Origin: Limnoperna fortunei
Taxonomy: Eukaryota > Mollusca > Bivalvia > Mytilida > Modiolidae
Assembly (NCBI GenBank): GCA_944474755.1
Contig: OX104115.1
Location: 36,219,080 to 36,283,079 of the forward strand
Length of the DNA stretch: 64,000 nucleotides
Reading direction: 5' to 3'
Position 1 is the stretch's first letter, and the number at the start of each line of letters is the position of its first letter. A model generated the notes under the pieces. It was given only the letters and a program-made list of their open reading frames with translations, was not told where the DNA came from and searched no databases. The position numbers and the translations under genes are program-made. Below, in pieces: positions 12,387 through 23,722 of the stretch.

Positions 12387-13635
12387 ATTTTTTGTTGAAA
12401 TTGAACGAATGGAACCCTTTCGTAAATAATCTAATTCATAAAAATCGTTTTCACTTGAATAGTTTCAGTATTCTGGTAATCTAGACAGATTGATAATATG
12501 GTCGCTTGAATAATTCCTAGTATAAACATTGTGTCGGAGTCCGAGATGAGAACAACCGATACGACAAAAACAAATGCAATCCTTGTAATTTAATTGGCGT
12601 TCTCTGTAAGCACTTGTACTTTTATATAAGGTGTGTGGCACGCATGGTAATAGATTTTTTTTGAAACTTGGTAAAAATGACGAGACCAATGACTAATGGT
12701 TGCCATGGCAACTGGTTACCATGGTTTTGCACTAAAATAGGGCTGTCAATGTGCTAAAAGTCATTATTTTGTAAACTGAGCTGATGCAAAATGTACATGC
12801 TTATGGCCTATGATTATATTATCATGGCTACATTTTGTATTAGTGTAAAAACAAAAGTGCAGACATTTTTTTGAATGATGACATTTGATTGACTGATTTG
12901 AAAATATAAAAAGGGGGGAGGGGGGTAATTCCAAATATTGCAATCCTGGTTTTTAGGACTTTTTGATAGCTTATAGCAAATTTATGCGGGAAGGTAGAAA
13001 TAAAATTCATAAATAGCTAATAAATACTAGGTAGTATAAAATCATTTAAAGAAAAAAAGTATGGGGATCTTGTTTGCTAAGACGGTTTCCATGGTAACAA
13101 AGGTTCCGCCTTTTATAATTAGTTTTGGCTATGTTTTGTCTATTTGTAGTTAAAATAAAATATGTAATAATGTTTTTGTACAGTTTAATATCTCTTCTGT
13201 AGACTTTAACCATTAAAGGCATACAATAAATAACAAATACAGTGTTTACAATTTATTTCATGGCTGTTATGGTAATGCAGATGATCAATTTTAATGGAGT
13301 TTTGTCTTTGAAAAGAATTTCCACTGAAAAAATCTCCAATAATTATAAAACAGGTTAAAATGTTATTCCAATGTTAAAATATTTTTTCTTAGATATAACA
13401 TGATTAGTTTATTTGGTTGCTATGGCAACAGACCACCCAAAATCCTTATTTTTATGCTATCATATGTACAAGTGGTCAACAAAAATAAAATTTGTAAACA
13501 ACCAATGTATAATATTTGAGTGTAATTCTACCAGACATATTTTTATAATCTTGATAAAGCAAGGTTTTAAAATGATGTCCTTAAAGCTTTCTGTTGACAA
13601 TTCTATACTTGCTGAAAGGTTAATTCAAATATCCA
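12387..13635. other. non-coding stretch with X-box-like palindromes
   Basis: Contains the perfect palindrome at 12699-12712 and a related TTTCCATGGTAAC near 13087. A GGTTGCTATGGCAAC variant is at 13411-13425. No gene recognised. Confidence 0.4.
12699..12712. promoter_or_regulatory. RFX/X-box consensus palindrome GTTGCCATGGCAAC
   Basis: Perfect 14-bp inverted repeat identical to the symmetrical X-box bound by RFX factors, followed at once by a half-diverged TGGTTACCATGG. No nearby gene start is seen, so function is inference; it may simply be part of a dispersed repeat. Confidence 0.45.
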
Positions 13636-13710
13636 CTAGTGCTTGAGATAAAAGAAACTACAGACTCAGCTTACCCTACATCTTTTTGTTTGGACTTGCA
13701 TCTCAAATTT
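13636..13710 (+). pseudogene. possible remnant of a retroelement reverse-transcriptase ORF
   Basis: A short frame reads LEIKETTDS and then TSFCLDLHLKFD, resembling a block I recall from mollusc and cnidarian RT-bearing elements. The similarity ends after about 24 residues. Weak, from memory only. Confidence 0.28.
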
Positions 13711-15029
13711 GACATTATGTCAGTACAACAAGAAATTTCTCAGGGCCACAAAATGTATGCCGATTCAAGATTCATGAATTTTGAATGTCTAATTAGAAAA
13801 TGCAATCCTTTTCGAAGTATTCATGAGACTTGTGTGACTTGAATAGACGATACGAAAGACCCAGCTTAGATCAAATGTCAAGGCCTTACCAACATCGTGA
13901 TCATGAATTTTGCGTGGGATTTGTTCTTTCAAAAACCAATCTAATTGAAATTAGATCTCTTACTCTACACCCCTTTTTCCTGTCAATTGTAAAAAAGTCC
14001 AATTCCGGTTTATCTCAAATTGAAATCATACAGTGCGATGCAAAAGTATTTCACGCTTGATATTTTTTACATTATATTTCATATATATTCACTGTTTTCA
14101 AAAATTATTACCATGCCATTTTTTTAAATCTTTTGTGTAAATCAAAACCAACAGATGCAGCAATATTCCAAGTTTAAATTGTATATTTTGGCATCATTAA
14201 ATATTTGATGGTTTTGATTTACACAAATGAAATATTTTATGAATCAGTTTCCTTTATAATTTAACACAATATTTATTGGTAATTTTTTCTGCGTGTTCTA
14301 CTCCCGTACAAAAAATAGCCAAGAGGTTTTATCAGATTACCAAAATAAAGAAACAAACATTGGATAATTATGCATATTTTGGTTTTATTTCATGAAAATC
14401 TGTTAAGAAATGGTCTGGAAATAATGATATTATTGAAAATTGTAAAGTGTGAAATATCGCACTGTACATTTTTTGGTCCCCAGGTAGCACCTGTCTCAAA
14501 TTAAATAAAATTTCTAAATAAATAACCGACAAGCCCCTGTGGCAGAAATCACAAGTCATGCTTGCTTTAAAAATCAAACCCTTTCAATTAAATTTCCTGT
14601 TCCAATGGGTAACGGGTAACACAATTCCAGTTGTGGCAAAAACTTGATTAATATGCAGCTCAGTTAATCAACGGTCAACCTTTCTGCTGGTGGTATCCTC
14701 GTGCCCGTTGTCTATTATAATACCTGTTTTCTAATGTTTAATATGATTACTGCAAAGGAGTAGATTCAGTAACTATCAAAATCGGCCCCATCTCAGATCT
14801 TGATAATATTTGTTGTGTTAATAGAGGAGGGACTATAATAACTAAAACCGGTGCAAAAAAACAAAAAAATCGTCCATGGTTACCATAGCAACAGATCTGC
14901 AAATTAGGTGAAATATCATCAAATTTTTAATGCATCGAGTAATATGAAATAACTTGGCATTTAAAATAGCACAACATTAAAGAATATAGTCATGGATCAT
15001 TGCCACTAAGCCAGTTAAGCCTTGCTTAC
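13711..15029. other. non-coding stretch
   Basis: AT-rich sequence with another X-box-like motif, GGTTACCATAGCAAC, at about 14880. No gene recognised. Confidence 0.4.
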
Positions 15030-15960
15030 AAGTAATTATACCCCACGCAATGAAGTTGCAAGGGGTATACTGTTTCTGACCCGTCCGTCTGTCCGTCAGT
15101 CCGTGTTTTCTGTTGTCGCCTGGATAGCACTCTCATTTGTTAAAGGATTTTTACCAAACATTGGGAAATTGTTACAATTTGTACCTGCTAGGATAGGATT
15201 GATTCTCTGAGAAATCTGTGAAGGGGGACTATTTTTGGGGGGAGGGGGACTTTTTAAACATTCAATCATGTACATGTATAATCAATGTTGTCACCTGGAA
15301 AGCGCTTTTATTTCTTCATGGAATTTCGTGAAACTTTGGAAAATTGTTATTAATAGTAGTTGCTTGGATGGGATTGGTTTTCTGGAAAATTCATTAAGGG
15401 GGACCGTATTACTGGTTATTACTTGGTAAACTTTCATGTACATGCAAAATCAATGTTGTCACCTGGATAGTGCTTTTATTTCTTCCTATATTTCGTGAAA
15501 CTTTGGGAAATTGTTACCAATACTAGTACTAGGTGCTTGATTGGGATTGATTTTCAGGGAAATCTGTGAATGGGGTGGGGACCATTTTGTTCAGAAGGGG
15601 AGCTTAGTAAACCTTCATGTGCTTATTCAATGTTGTCCCATGATAGTGCTTTCATTTCTTGATGGATTTTCATGAAACTTTGGGAAATTGTTATTAATAG
15701 TAGTTGCGTGGATGGGAATGATTTTCATGGAAATTAATCAATGGGGACCATATTTTCGGGAGGGGAACTTAGTAAACTTTCATGTACAAGTACCTGTATA
15801 TAGAATTTTTTGCTCAGATACCACTTTCATTTCATACAGCAAGTTGTTGCCTGTGTATTTGTTCCCGATTTCAATGAAACTTTGGGAAGTTCATCTACAT
15901 TAACATAAAAGTTTCTTACTGCCACAGTGATGTAAAGGAAACACATGGGGTATTGTGAGG
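15030..15960 (+). repeat. degenerate ~190-bp tandem repeat with hairpin-type start
   Basis: Begins with the palindrome TACCCCACGCAATGAAGTTGC followed by AAGGGGTA and a GTCCGTCTGTCCGTC tract. Four to five diverged copies of a unit follow, containing CAATGTTGTC, CTTTGGGAAATTGTTA and TTCATGTAC. The start and the unit type resemble a dispersed repeat common in molluscs; the frames inside are not genes. Confidence 0.7.
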
Positions 15961-16184
15961 TAGATGATTGTCACTTTACAACTCATCCTCCACTTTATAT
16001 TGTTTTTTCTAACTTCAACACATAGACTTTTGTAGAACATTTTAGCAAACAAAAGCTTTTCTGCTTCTGCAGTGGTTTTAATTTTACATCCAAAAATATT
16101 TTTTTACCTTCAAGGACAATAACTCCTATAATATGTACACGTCTAAGGAAGGGGTCATCCACTAATTTAGCTCTACAAAAGTCC

Positions 16185-16187
16185 TCA
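16185..16187. other. target-site duplication TCA (left)
   Basis: TCA immediately before CACTATG at 16188, matching TCA at 21140-21142 after CATAGTG. Confidence 0.75.
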
Positions 16188-16752
16188 CACTATGAACCAA
16201 AGTAAGGACTGACATTACCATACACAGTTCAAATTAGATTGATAGAAACTGATAGTCACTGTAAATGTACTGTTCACGATCTGTAAATCACTGTATACTA
16301 TTCATACAGTTCTCGTCAGTCATTTACAATTTTTATTTTTTACTGATAGCTTCTGTCCTGAACTGAAACAGTTCATGACAGTTAAGTACAGTACTTTTGT
16401 AGGACTGAAAAGAACTGTTAGTCACTGCATCAGATCGTGTCAGTACTTTTAAATTTTTACCTGGATTTAGAATGACTGACATTCACTGTACCAGTCCTTG
16501 ACAGTGATTATCAATATTTACCTGTATTTAGAATGACTGATAATCACTGTAGAAGTCCTTGTCAGCCATTATCAGTTCTCACCTTGATTTAGAATGACTG
16601 ATGTTCATTGTAGCAGTCATTGTCAGTCATTATCAGTTCTTACCTTGATTTAGTACGACTGATGTTCAATGAAGCAGTCCTTGACAGTCATCATCAGTTC
16701 TTACCTTGATTTAGTATGAGTTATGTTCACTGTAGCAGTCCTTGACAGATAT
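16188..16752. repeat. left inverted arm of CACTA element with subterminal repeats
   Basis: After the 11-bp terminus come short CACTGT/ACAGT dyads, then about six units of ~61 bp (GACTGATGTTCA, AGCAGTCCTTGACAG, CAGTTCTTACCTTGATTTAG). Such arrays are typical transposase-binding subterminal regions of CACTA elements. Confidence 0.85.
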
Positions 16753-19700
16753 TATACTTTCTCTTCTATACCATTATATATATATATATATTGTTATTTG
16801 TAAACAAAGGCCAACAGTGAAGACTTGATTAAATGAGAGTTTTAATGGATACAAAATAGGAAATGTGTAAAATGAACCCCACAAGTCCATTTGTTTCCTA
16901 GGGCCAAAAATATTTTCGTTTTAAATCATTGTTCTTCCTAATATTAACTCTTCTTTCTTCTCATTTCACATTTGAATTTACATACTGTGACACAAATTTA
17001 TTGAACATGTTTTGACCAATGTTTGTAATAGTGCGATAAATTACCGGCATAAGCAGCTACATAACGTTACACCTGTACATATTTTTAATAAATTCAACAG
17101 AGCTGTCCAGTGCATCCACCAGGTGGACAAGGGACGCCTTCTCGTTAGGGGTGGTCAGGTCATAATACGGAAACCCTGACCACGGACAACAGTGAGTAAC
17201 ATGTTTGGAGAGTGCAACGCTCCTTGCATGATCTAGACTTTTTTGTAGATGTCAAAAAGAGTAGGCTCATTGTAGCTGCTACAAAATCCGAAATTTTCCG
17301 GCCCCCGTACCTAACCCCATACTTTTCCAGTTGCTTTGAAAATATTTGTTTATTTCGGTCCATTTTTCCGGAATTGTTTGTTAACATGCTCTCGTCCTAA
17401 ATAAAGCTGAAATTATACTTGCTGGATGTTAAGCAAATATTCAATCAATCAATCAATCAAGCATCATATCCTCTGGACCAACTTTATTGTTTGACATACG
17501 CCTTTTGGATATATACCGAAAGATATTTATTCCATATTACATTGTACTTTGTAAATTTCCTAGATTTGTGTAAGACTTTTATTTTAAAATAAAGGAGGTT
17601 TTAGTTGGGAGTTGTCTCTTTAAATAATTACAAAAGTTATAATTTCTGGAAGCATATTTTGTATACTCCTTATTTACAAATATATTTAAGACAAACTAAA
17701 CAAATGTAGTTTAATCCTTATAAAATTTTTAAGGTATGGGGTGGGTCATTATAGTATCGTGGTTTTATTTCAAAAATTTAGTGACCAATTATATTTCCGA
17801 CATGTTGATGCAAGTGAACACAGATAATCAAGTTCCAGCTGTGACAGGATGTTATTTAAATCTATACATGTATATTGCATTTTATCTCCAGCAGTGTTAT
17901 GTAACACCTGTCTTTATCTGTTTTTGTCTTTTCTACTTAACTTTACAAATTAAATCACAAACGAGAACTTACTATATTGAAAGGTTTGTTTGTTTTGTTG
18001 GTTTAAAAAAAAAATTATTATTACACTAAAAAGGATTGAAATTGAAGAGTCACTTCATAGTTTTTGTTAACAAAATCATCTTTGTTTTTGTTGTCTATGT
18101 GCATCGCCTAGGGAATATACCGAATAAACCGGCTTTTCTCTTGTGCGTGTGTGTGTGGGTAAAGGGGGGGGGGGGTTGCAATACAAAGGTTTAAACAACG
18201 TAACACTGTAGTCACTGCAAACGCTTCTTAAATAAAATCATCTTTGTTTTCTTTTTGTTTATATGCATCAGAAGGAAAATAAATGTGTGCATCGCCACGG
18301 GAATATGCCGATTGTAAACAATGACACGTTTTGTCAGTTAGGGAACAGGTAATTGTGCGCAATCATCCTGGACAAGGATTCAGATTCGCCAATTTTATAA
18401 TAATAATAATATAGATTTGCAGTTATGAAAGTTTCTGGTAACATTAGAATATTCGATCCTCCCCGTTTTTGTAAATATCCGACAATTGTATTGACAGACA
18501 ACGACGGGAGAATCGCCGACCCTGGTTAAGTACCGTACAAATTTAAATTAGAATCGAGTGCACCATTTCTTTTCATAATGCAAAGTCAAATACAAAGCAA
18601 TGCATCCGCATTTATAAGAGAGACTTTAGTTAGAAAAACATTTCGGCTACTCACCCACTCTTGAAAAGAAACAATAATATACATGGATTCAAATGAGACG
18701 AAAATTGAAAACATGTAATGATTTCAGTAATTCTTCGAATAAAAAAATAGTCACAAAAACTTAACGCGTTGTTAATACACGTAACACGTTATTTACACTT
18801 AAGTTTACCATGAGTTAAGATATTTTATTATTTGGAAAAAAAACATTTTCTTGTTTGAAGCTATACGCCACTATTAGCATTTTTTTCGACCAATTTTTAA
18901 TGGAAGAAGAACCTATAGAACTAGTGATAGCTCATACCCACAACTTTTCGGCTATTTAAGTCGTAATTTAGCTATTAGGTCCAGTAACTTGTTTTAAAAT
19001 TAAAGAGAAAGTTTTTTGCACGTGTTTGTATAATTTCTCCACTGTCTTCTTGCTATTTTATTGAAACAGACCTTCGGTGCGTTTTGTATTTCTATGATAT
19101 ATTTTTTATAAATTTAAATATAAATTTAAAAAAATTAAATACGCAGGAGACCTTCATATCTTTATGAACTAGAAAGTGATTTTTATTAAGTATAAAATTG
19201 GTTTCCGATTTTAAGTATCTGACAGGTGTTTGAAAATGTGTCGTGTACATGTAGCTACCTGGGGTGCAAAGGTATACTAGAGAAGTTGACTGCTTATTTG
19301 TTTATTGCAATAACCACACAACGATGATAAGGTGTTACTTTGAAGTGATTTATGTAAGTTTTATAACAAATTTTTATCTTGATAATTACTTTTAATTCCG
19401 AGAAACGTTGAAGGATCATATTACATTGAAGAAAATGTGCTGGAGATACATGTATTTATTGAGATTAATAGTAAAACTTCCTTTGTTGGAGAAGAAAATT
19501 TAAAAAAAAACGTCCGATGTTCACAAAGAAAAATTTCTTTCGTATATATTTGATAAAATGACATTGGACATTCTAGTTAATATTCTGGATAAAAGTTACA
19601 ATTTCAAATCAATTAGGATGCAAACGGTCATATTTAAAATACTAAAAAAATATACCAAGTTGTGGTTAATTACCAATAAACATAAATTAACAAATAAAAA

Positions 19701-19894
19701 TGTCTCCCTTTTTAGGAAAACATGTATGTACACATGTATTTATCCCATCGGCTTAAACTCGTACATTACATAGGTATAAACTTATTATGTAGCTGTTAAT
19801 GTTGTTTGTATCTGTATCTTGTGCTATAAATATTTTATCCATAATTTCTATATACATTTATAACAAAAGGCGGATTTATATCTGTTTAGTGTTC
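16753..19894. other. CACTA interior, non-coding
   Basis: Holds a (TA)n run near 16778-16791. At 17100-17465 lies a segment ending in (AATC)n, which may be the 3' tail of a LINE. A (GT)n tract precedes a 12-G run at 18164-18175. The frames at 17160-17400 and 17736-18029 match no transposase. Confidence 0.5.
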
Positions 19895-20030
19895 AGGGGC
19901 CTGCGTGGCTGAATGGTTAAGGTGGTGCGTCTACTATTAATCACATGGTCTGTCCATACTGAGGTTGCGGGTTTAATTCTGCGGACTGGGTGCGCTCGAC
20001 TCCAATTTTAATTAACAATGAGGTTTTATC
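19895..20030 (+). repeat. tRNA-headed SINE (copy 1)
   Basis: A-box-like GTGGCTGAATGGTTAAGG and, 55-60 bp later, B-box-like GGTTGCGGGTTTAATTC, then GTGCGCTCGACTCC and TTAATTAACAATGA, the body shared with the copies at 20.2 and 62.0 kb. Inserted inside the CACTA element. Confidence 0.75.
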
Positions 20031-20232
20031 ATTCAAACAAACAAAAACAAACTATTCAGTGTTCTATTTTATTATCTAATTCAGCCTATACATATATAGA
20101 CTGCCCATATATGAACATGTTCCCAATGACTAGGTCAGTAAAAAAGCTCATGAAAGAGATTTACTTTGCTTATAACCGCACCAACATTGAACAAACTTCT
20201 TTTTATTTTCCCGATGAACTCATATCGACTTG

Positions 20233-20450
20233 AAGGGGCCTCGGTGGCCCAGTGGTTAAGGTAGGTCCTCTACTATTGGTCAAGTGGTCTGTCAATACTG
20301 AGATTGCCGATTCGAATCTCACTGCGGGAATGTGCTCTTGACTCCAGTCTTAATTGACAGGGATTGCCCCTCCCAAAAAAACTGGACGCAATGATAAAGC
20401 TGAAAAATTGCCGAAAGTGGCATTAAATACTATTCCAACAAACAAACATA
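20233..20450 (+). repeat. tRNA-headed SINE (copy 2, near full length)
   Basis: A box GTGGCCCAGTGGTTAAGG, B box ATTGCCGATTCGAATCTC, body TGCTCTTGACTCC and TTAATTGACAGGGATTGCC, and 3' tail GCCGAAAGTGGCATTAAAT followed by CAAACAAACA. The best preserved member of this family in the window. Confidence 0.82.
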
Positions 20451-20605
20451 TCGACTTGAAATAATGTTGTGACTTTTAAAAAATCCTCTTTAATGTAATA
20501 TTAGTGTTAATGTTTATATGAAAAGCTGACATACTTTGATGCATTTTGCATCACCTTTTAAAAAACATATTTTGCAAGGCTAAATAAAAAAAATGCTCAA
20601 ATATC

Positions 20606-21139
20606 AGTTATTCTAAATAAAAGTAAGAACTGATGATGACTGTCAAGGGCTGCTTCAGTGAACATCAGTCGTACTAAATCAAGGTAAGAACTGATAATGA
20701 CTGACAATGACTGCTACAGTGAACATCAGTCATTCTAAATCAAGGTAAGATCTGATAATGGCTGACAAGGACTGCTACAGTGATTATCAGTCATTCTAAA
20801 TACAGGTAAATATTGATAATCACTGTCAAGGACTGGTACAGTGAATGTCAGTCATTCTAAATCCAGGTAAAAATTAAAAAGTACTGACACGATCTGATGC
20901 AGTGACTAACAGTTCTTTTCAGTCCTACAAAAGTACTGTACTTAACTGTTATGAACTGTTTCAGTTCAGGACAGAAGCTATCAGTAAAAGATAAAAATTG
21001 TAAATGACTGACGAGAACTGTATGAACAGTATACAGTGATTTACAGATCGTGAACAGTACATTTACAGTAACTATCAGTTTCTATCAATCTAATTTGAAC
21101 TGTGTATGGTAATGTCAGTCCTTATTTTGGTTCATAGTG
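20606..21139. repeat. right inverted arm of CACTA element
   Basis: Reverse complement of the left arm, with the same ordered units and roughly one unit fewer at the inner side; ends GGTTCATAGTG, then TCA. Confidence 0.85.
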
Positions 21140-21769
21140 TCATTGGGACGAAGTTGGGAGAACATCTTAAGTTAGCAATACATGTAGCACTTCTTTATCT
21201 CAATGGTTTTCATTTTATACAGCCAAAATGTCAAAAATGTTCAGATTTCACCGTTAAACGAAAATAACTCCTGTAATCAGTCATCGGACAAACTTGTTCC
21301 AATTAAAACATTTGTAGAGCTCAATAAGCAGGACATTTACTATTTAGTAAGGCAAAAGTTTGTCGTTATCTGCAATGGTTTACATTTTTTATTGGTAAAA
21401 TTCTCAAGTTAGCATTAAAGGACAATAACTTTCCAATCGCTGCAGTAAGCGTTCACAAACAACTATACTATTCCAGAATATTTCGTAATGTTTATGTAAT
21501 GTGGAATGTTCACAATACATTTAGACTCATTGGTGGTCATCACTATAAGTTAACATATGGCAAAAAACATATTTTATTCATTCAAAGATAAGGGTTTATA
21601 TCTCTTTCTTTCTCTTTCTCTCTCATTCTCATTTTGACAAATACATACTTGCATTAAGTTACATTATCTACTTATTTTCTAAGCAAGAAAAGCCAATATC
21701 ACATTAATAAGAATCATAATTTGGAAAAAAATACAAATAATTGCAGCAATATAAATATGTTTATAGATG
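21140..21769. other. non-coding stretch with CT-rich tract
   Basis: A polypyrimidine run of TCTTTC/TCTC repeats lies at about 21600-21632. No gene recognised. Confidence 0.45.
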
Positions 21770-22852
21770 ATCTTCCAATTTGGTCAAGACCCAAAACAAC
21801 TCTTTGATTAGAATTCTCCCTGAAAAGATCAGGTGAGGAAAAGTTAAAGGTCAACCTGGTTCAGCTTAGCCATGATTAGTAACAGTGTCCTTCCTAGAAA
21901 TTTTCAATAGAACGGCGTGTGAATTAGCACTGGCCCGCTGCACAGTGGCCAGTGAAAATCCTTTAGGGCAAGAGAAATTTAACTAATTTTATATTGGATC
22001 AATAGGACAAAAACAAAAAATCCAGGATTCGGACAAGTGAAAACACAAATCCTAATTGCCAAAACTGATAGCATCTTGGTAATCTGTATCTTCAGAATTT
22101 GCACAATTACATCTGTAGGCCTGATGAACTACTACTAAGGGAATGTTTTTAATGACCAGAAAGGCCTCACACGGTCTCCAGTCTGATGTTATAGCATCAC
22201 ATTTTATTTAATTCCAATATTGTATGTAACAATTAATTTCTTTGGTCAATGACGTTATCAAAATAGATTTTATTGATGTGTAGATCCTTTGAGTGTGGAT
22301 GATTTTAAGCAACAAAATAGTTCCTATTGTTATGATTTACAACATATATTATAACAATGAAACGCATGTATGTCATGGAATTATTAGTAATAAAGATCAT
22401 TTTGAAGGAATTTATTAATGTTTAAACTCCACTCTGGTAGTCACTGACAAACTTTACATAAAGTCCTTTGATCTTTATTCAGTTTGCGAGTGAGAAGATG
22501 AGTTTACACATTGATAAACTCCTCCAAAAGTATCTTTATTACTAAAATAAAGCTTATTGGAAATAAAAGGTGTTGAAAGGATCACATTCCCATAATACTA
22601 TAAGTGGTATTGTGGAGAACAGTCACCACTGAGTGACTTTTTCTTCATAACTGTAAAATGAATAATGTCATATGCTCAATGACCTATTCCAACTGTCACT
22701 GGCTATAAACTTTTAAAATTGGCCTAAAAAGAGTCAATTTTATGCACACAAATTTGTCACATTTTAATTTTTCTTCTTTCAACATGCATACTCGGTATCC
22801 AGTAGGCATATATAAAATTTGAGACAAAGTCTGTTTGACCAAATTGGAAGAT
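21770..22852. mobile_element. candidate 1.08-kb element with 18-bp perfect inverted ends
   Basis: ATCTTCCAATTTGGTCAA at 21770-21787 recurs exactly inverted at 22835-22852. An 18-bp match across 1.08 kb is unlikely by chance. No convincing target duplication and no coding capacity were seen, so family and boundaries are unknown. Confidence 0.42.
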
Positions 22853-23490
22853 TGTCAATTATGTGTTATCCTGCCCACAGACTGGTATAATAATCTTACA
22901 TTCCTTGCTTACGATTTATATTCCCTAAGGCTCAGGTACATTATCTGTTTATTAGGGCTAGCCCTGGTCAGGCTGGGATATAGAGACAGCCATATCACAA
23001 ATTAGCACTGAATCTGAATCCCACCCAGGCTCATGTTCAAGTCTAGACACATTTCCCCTTAAACTTAAATATAATGATCTTGAAAATGAACTGATCTTAC
23101 CTAAACATGTAGCTACATAACCTTTTTTTCAACCAATGACAGTTTTTACATGTTTCAAAGATTGCACTTGCAGTTGCACATAGTCATAAAGGACTTTGTT
23201 AAAAGGTGATTCTCTACAGTGTTGGGAATGAAATATTGAGGAATTAGAAAAGTATGCACGTTAATTGAGTTAGTCGTCACGATACCGTACCTTGTCCCTT
23301 TAGAATTAGAACTGATTATAACTGTTTCAACAGTGAACAATGGTCGTACACATTTTTATTTGTTTTGGCCAGTTTTGAGACTGTCGACAGACTACTTGTT
23401 TACTAAGACCAATATGTATGTGATTTATAGTACAATGTATACCATTATTATCTGCAAAACTGGGTTGTTGAGCCACTGTTCTCATTTGTC

Positions 23491-23530
23491 TTGTCGTCTG
23501 GTTGTTTACTTTGTCGTCTGGTTGTTTACT
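23491..23530. repeat. 20-bp exact tandem direct repeat
   Basis: TTGTCGTCTGGTTGTTTACT occurs twice in a row, followed by CG-containing sequence (TTCCGGCGGTACTTCCGG). Confidence 0.9.
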
Positions 23531-23624
23531 TCCGGCGGTACTTCCGGTAAATTCTGATAGTTCTCGAGTTGTTTCCCATGCGTCGTATAAAAAATTATAC
23601 TCGAGATTTTTAAAATTTGATATA

Positions 23625-23722
23625 GAGCACAGCCGTCGACAACTTCGTTGTTTGACTAAAACATTACAACTTTTTGCGGAGATCGTTTTATTCTCATTTG
23701 ACGGTTGTCGACCGCTGTGCTC
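23625..23722. repeat. 18-bp inverted repeat with 62-bp spacer
   Basis: GAGCACAGCCGTCGACAA at 23625-23642 and TTGTCGACCGCTGTGCTC at 23705-23722 pair with one mismatch, and AT-rich flanks extend the similarity slightly. Could be a mini-TIR or a hairpin. Confidence 0.75.

Larger units (their letters stand above)
16188..21139. mobile_element. non-autonomous CACTA (EnSpm/CMC-like) DNA transposon
   Basis: The element starts CACTATGAACC and ends GGTTCATAGTG, flanked by a 3-bp TCA duplication: the ends and TSD length of the CACTA superfamily. Both ends carry long, near-matching inverted arms (about 565 and 535 bp) made of repeated ~61-bp subterminal units. The 3.85-kb interior contains SINEs, simple repeats and AT-rich DNA but no recognisable transposase, so mobilisation must have depended on a relative elsewhere. 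The arms remain very similar, so the element is not ancient. Confidence 0.82.

Noticed and set aside
19895..20445. Functional tRNA genes
   Set aside because: A and B boxes are present but no closed cloverleaf or acceptor stem; extended SINE bodies follow.
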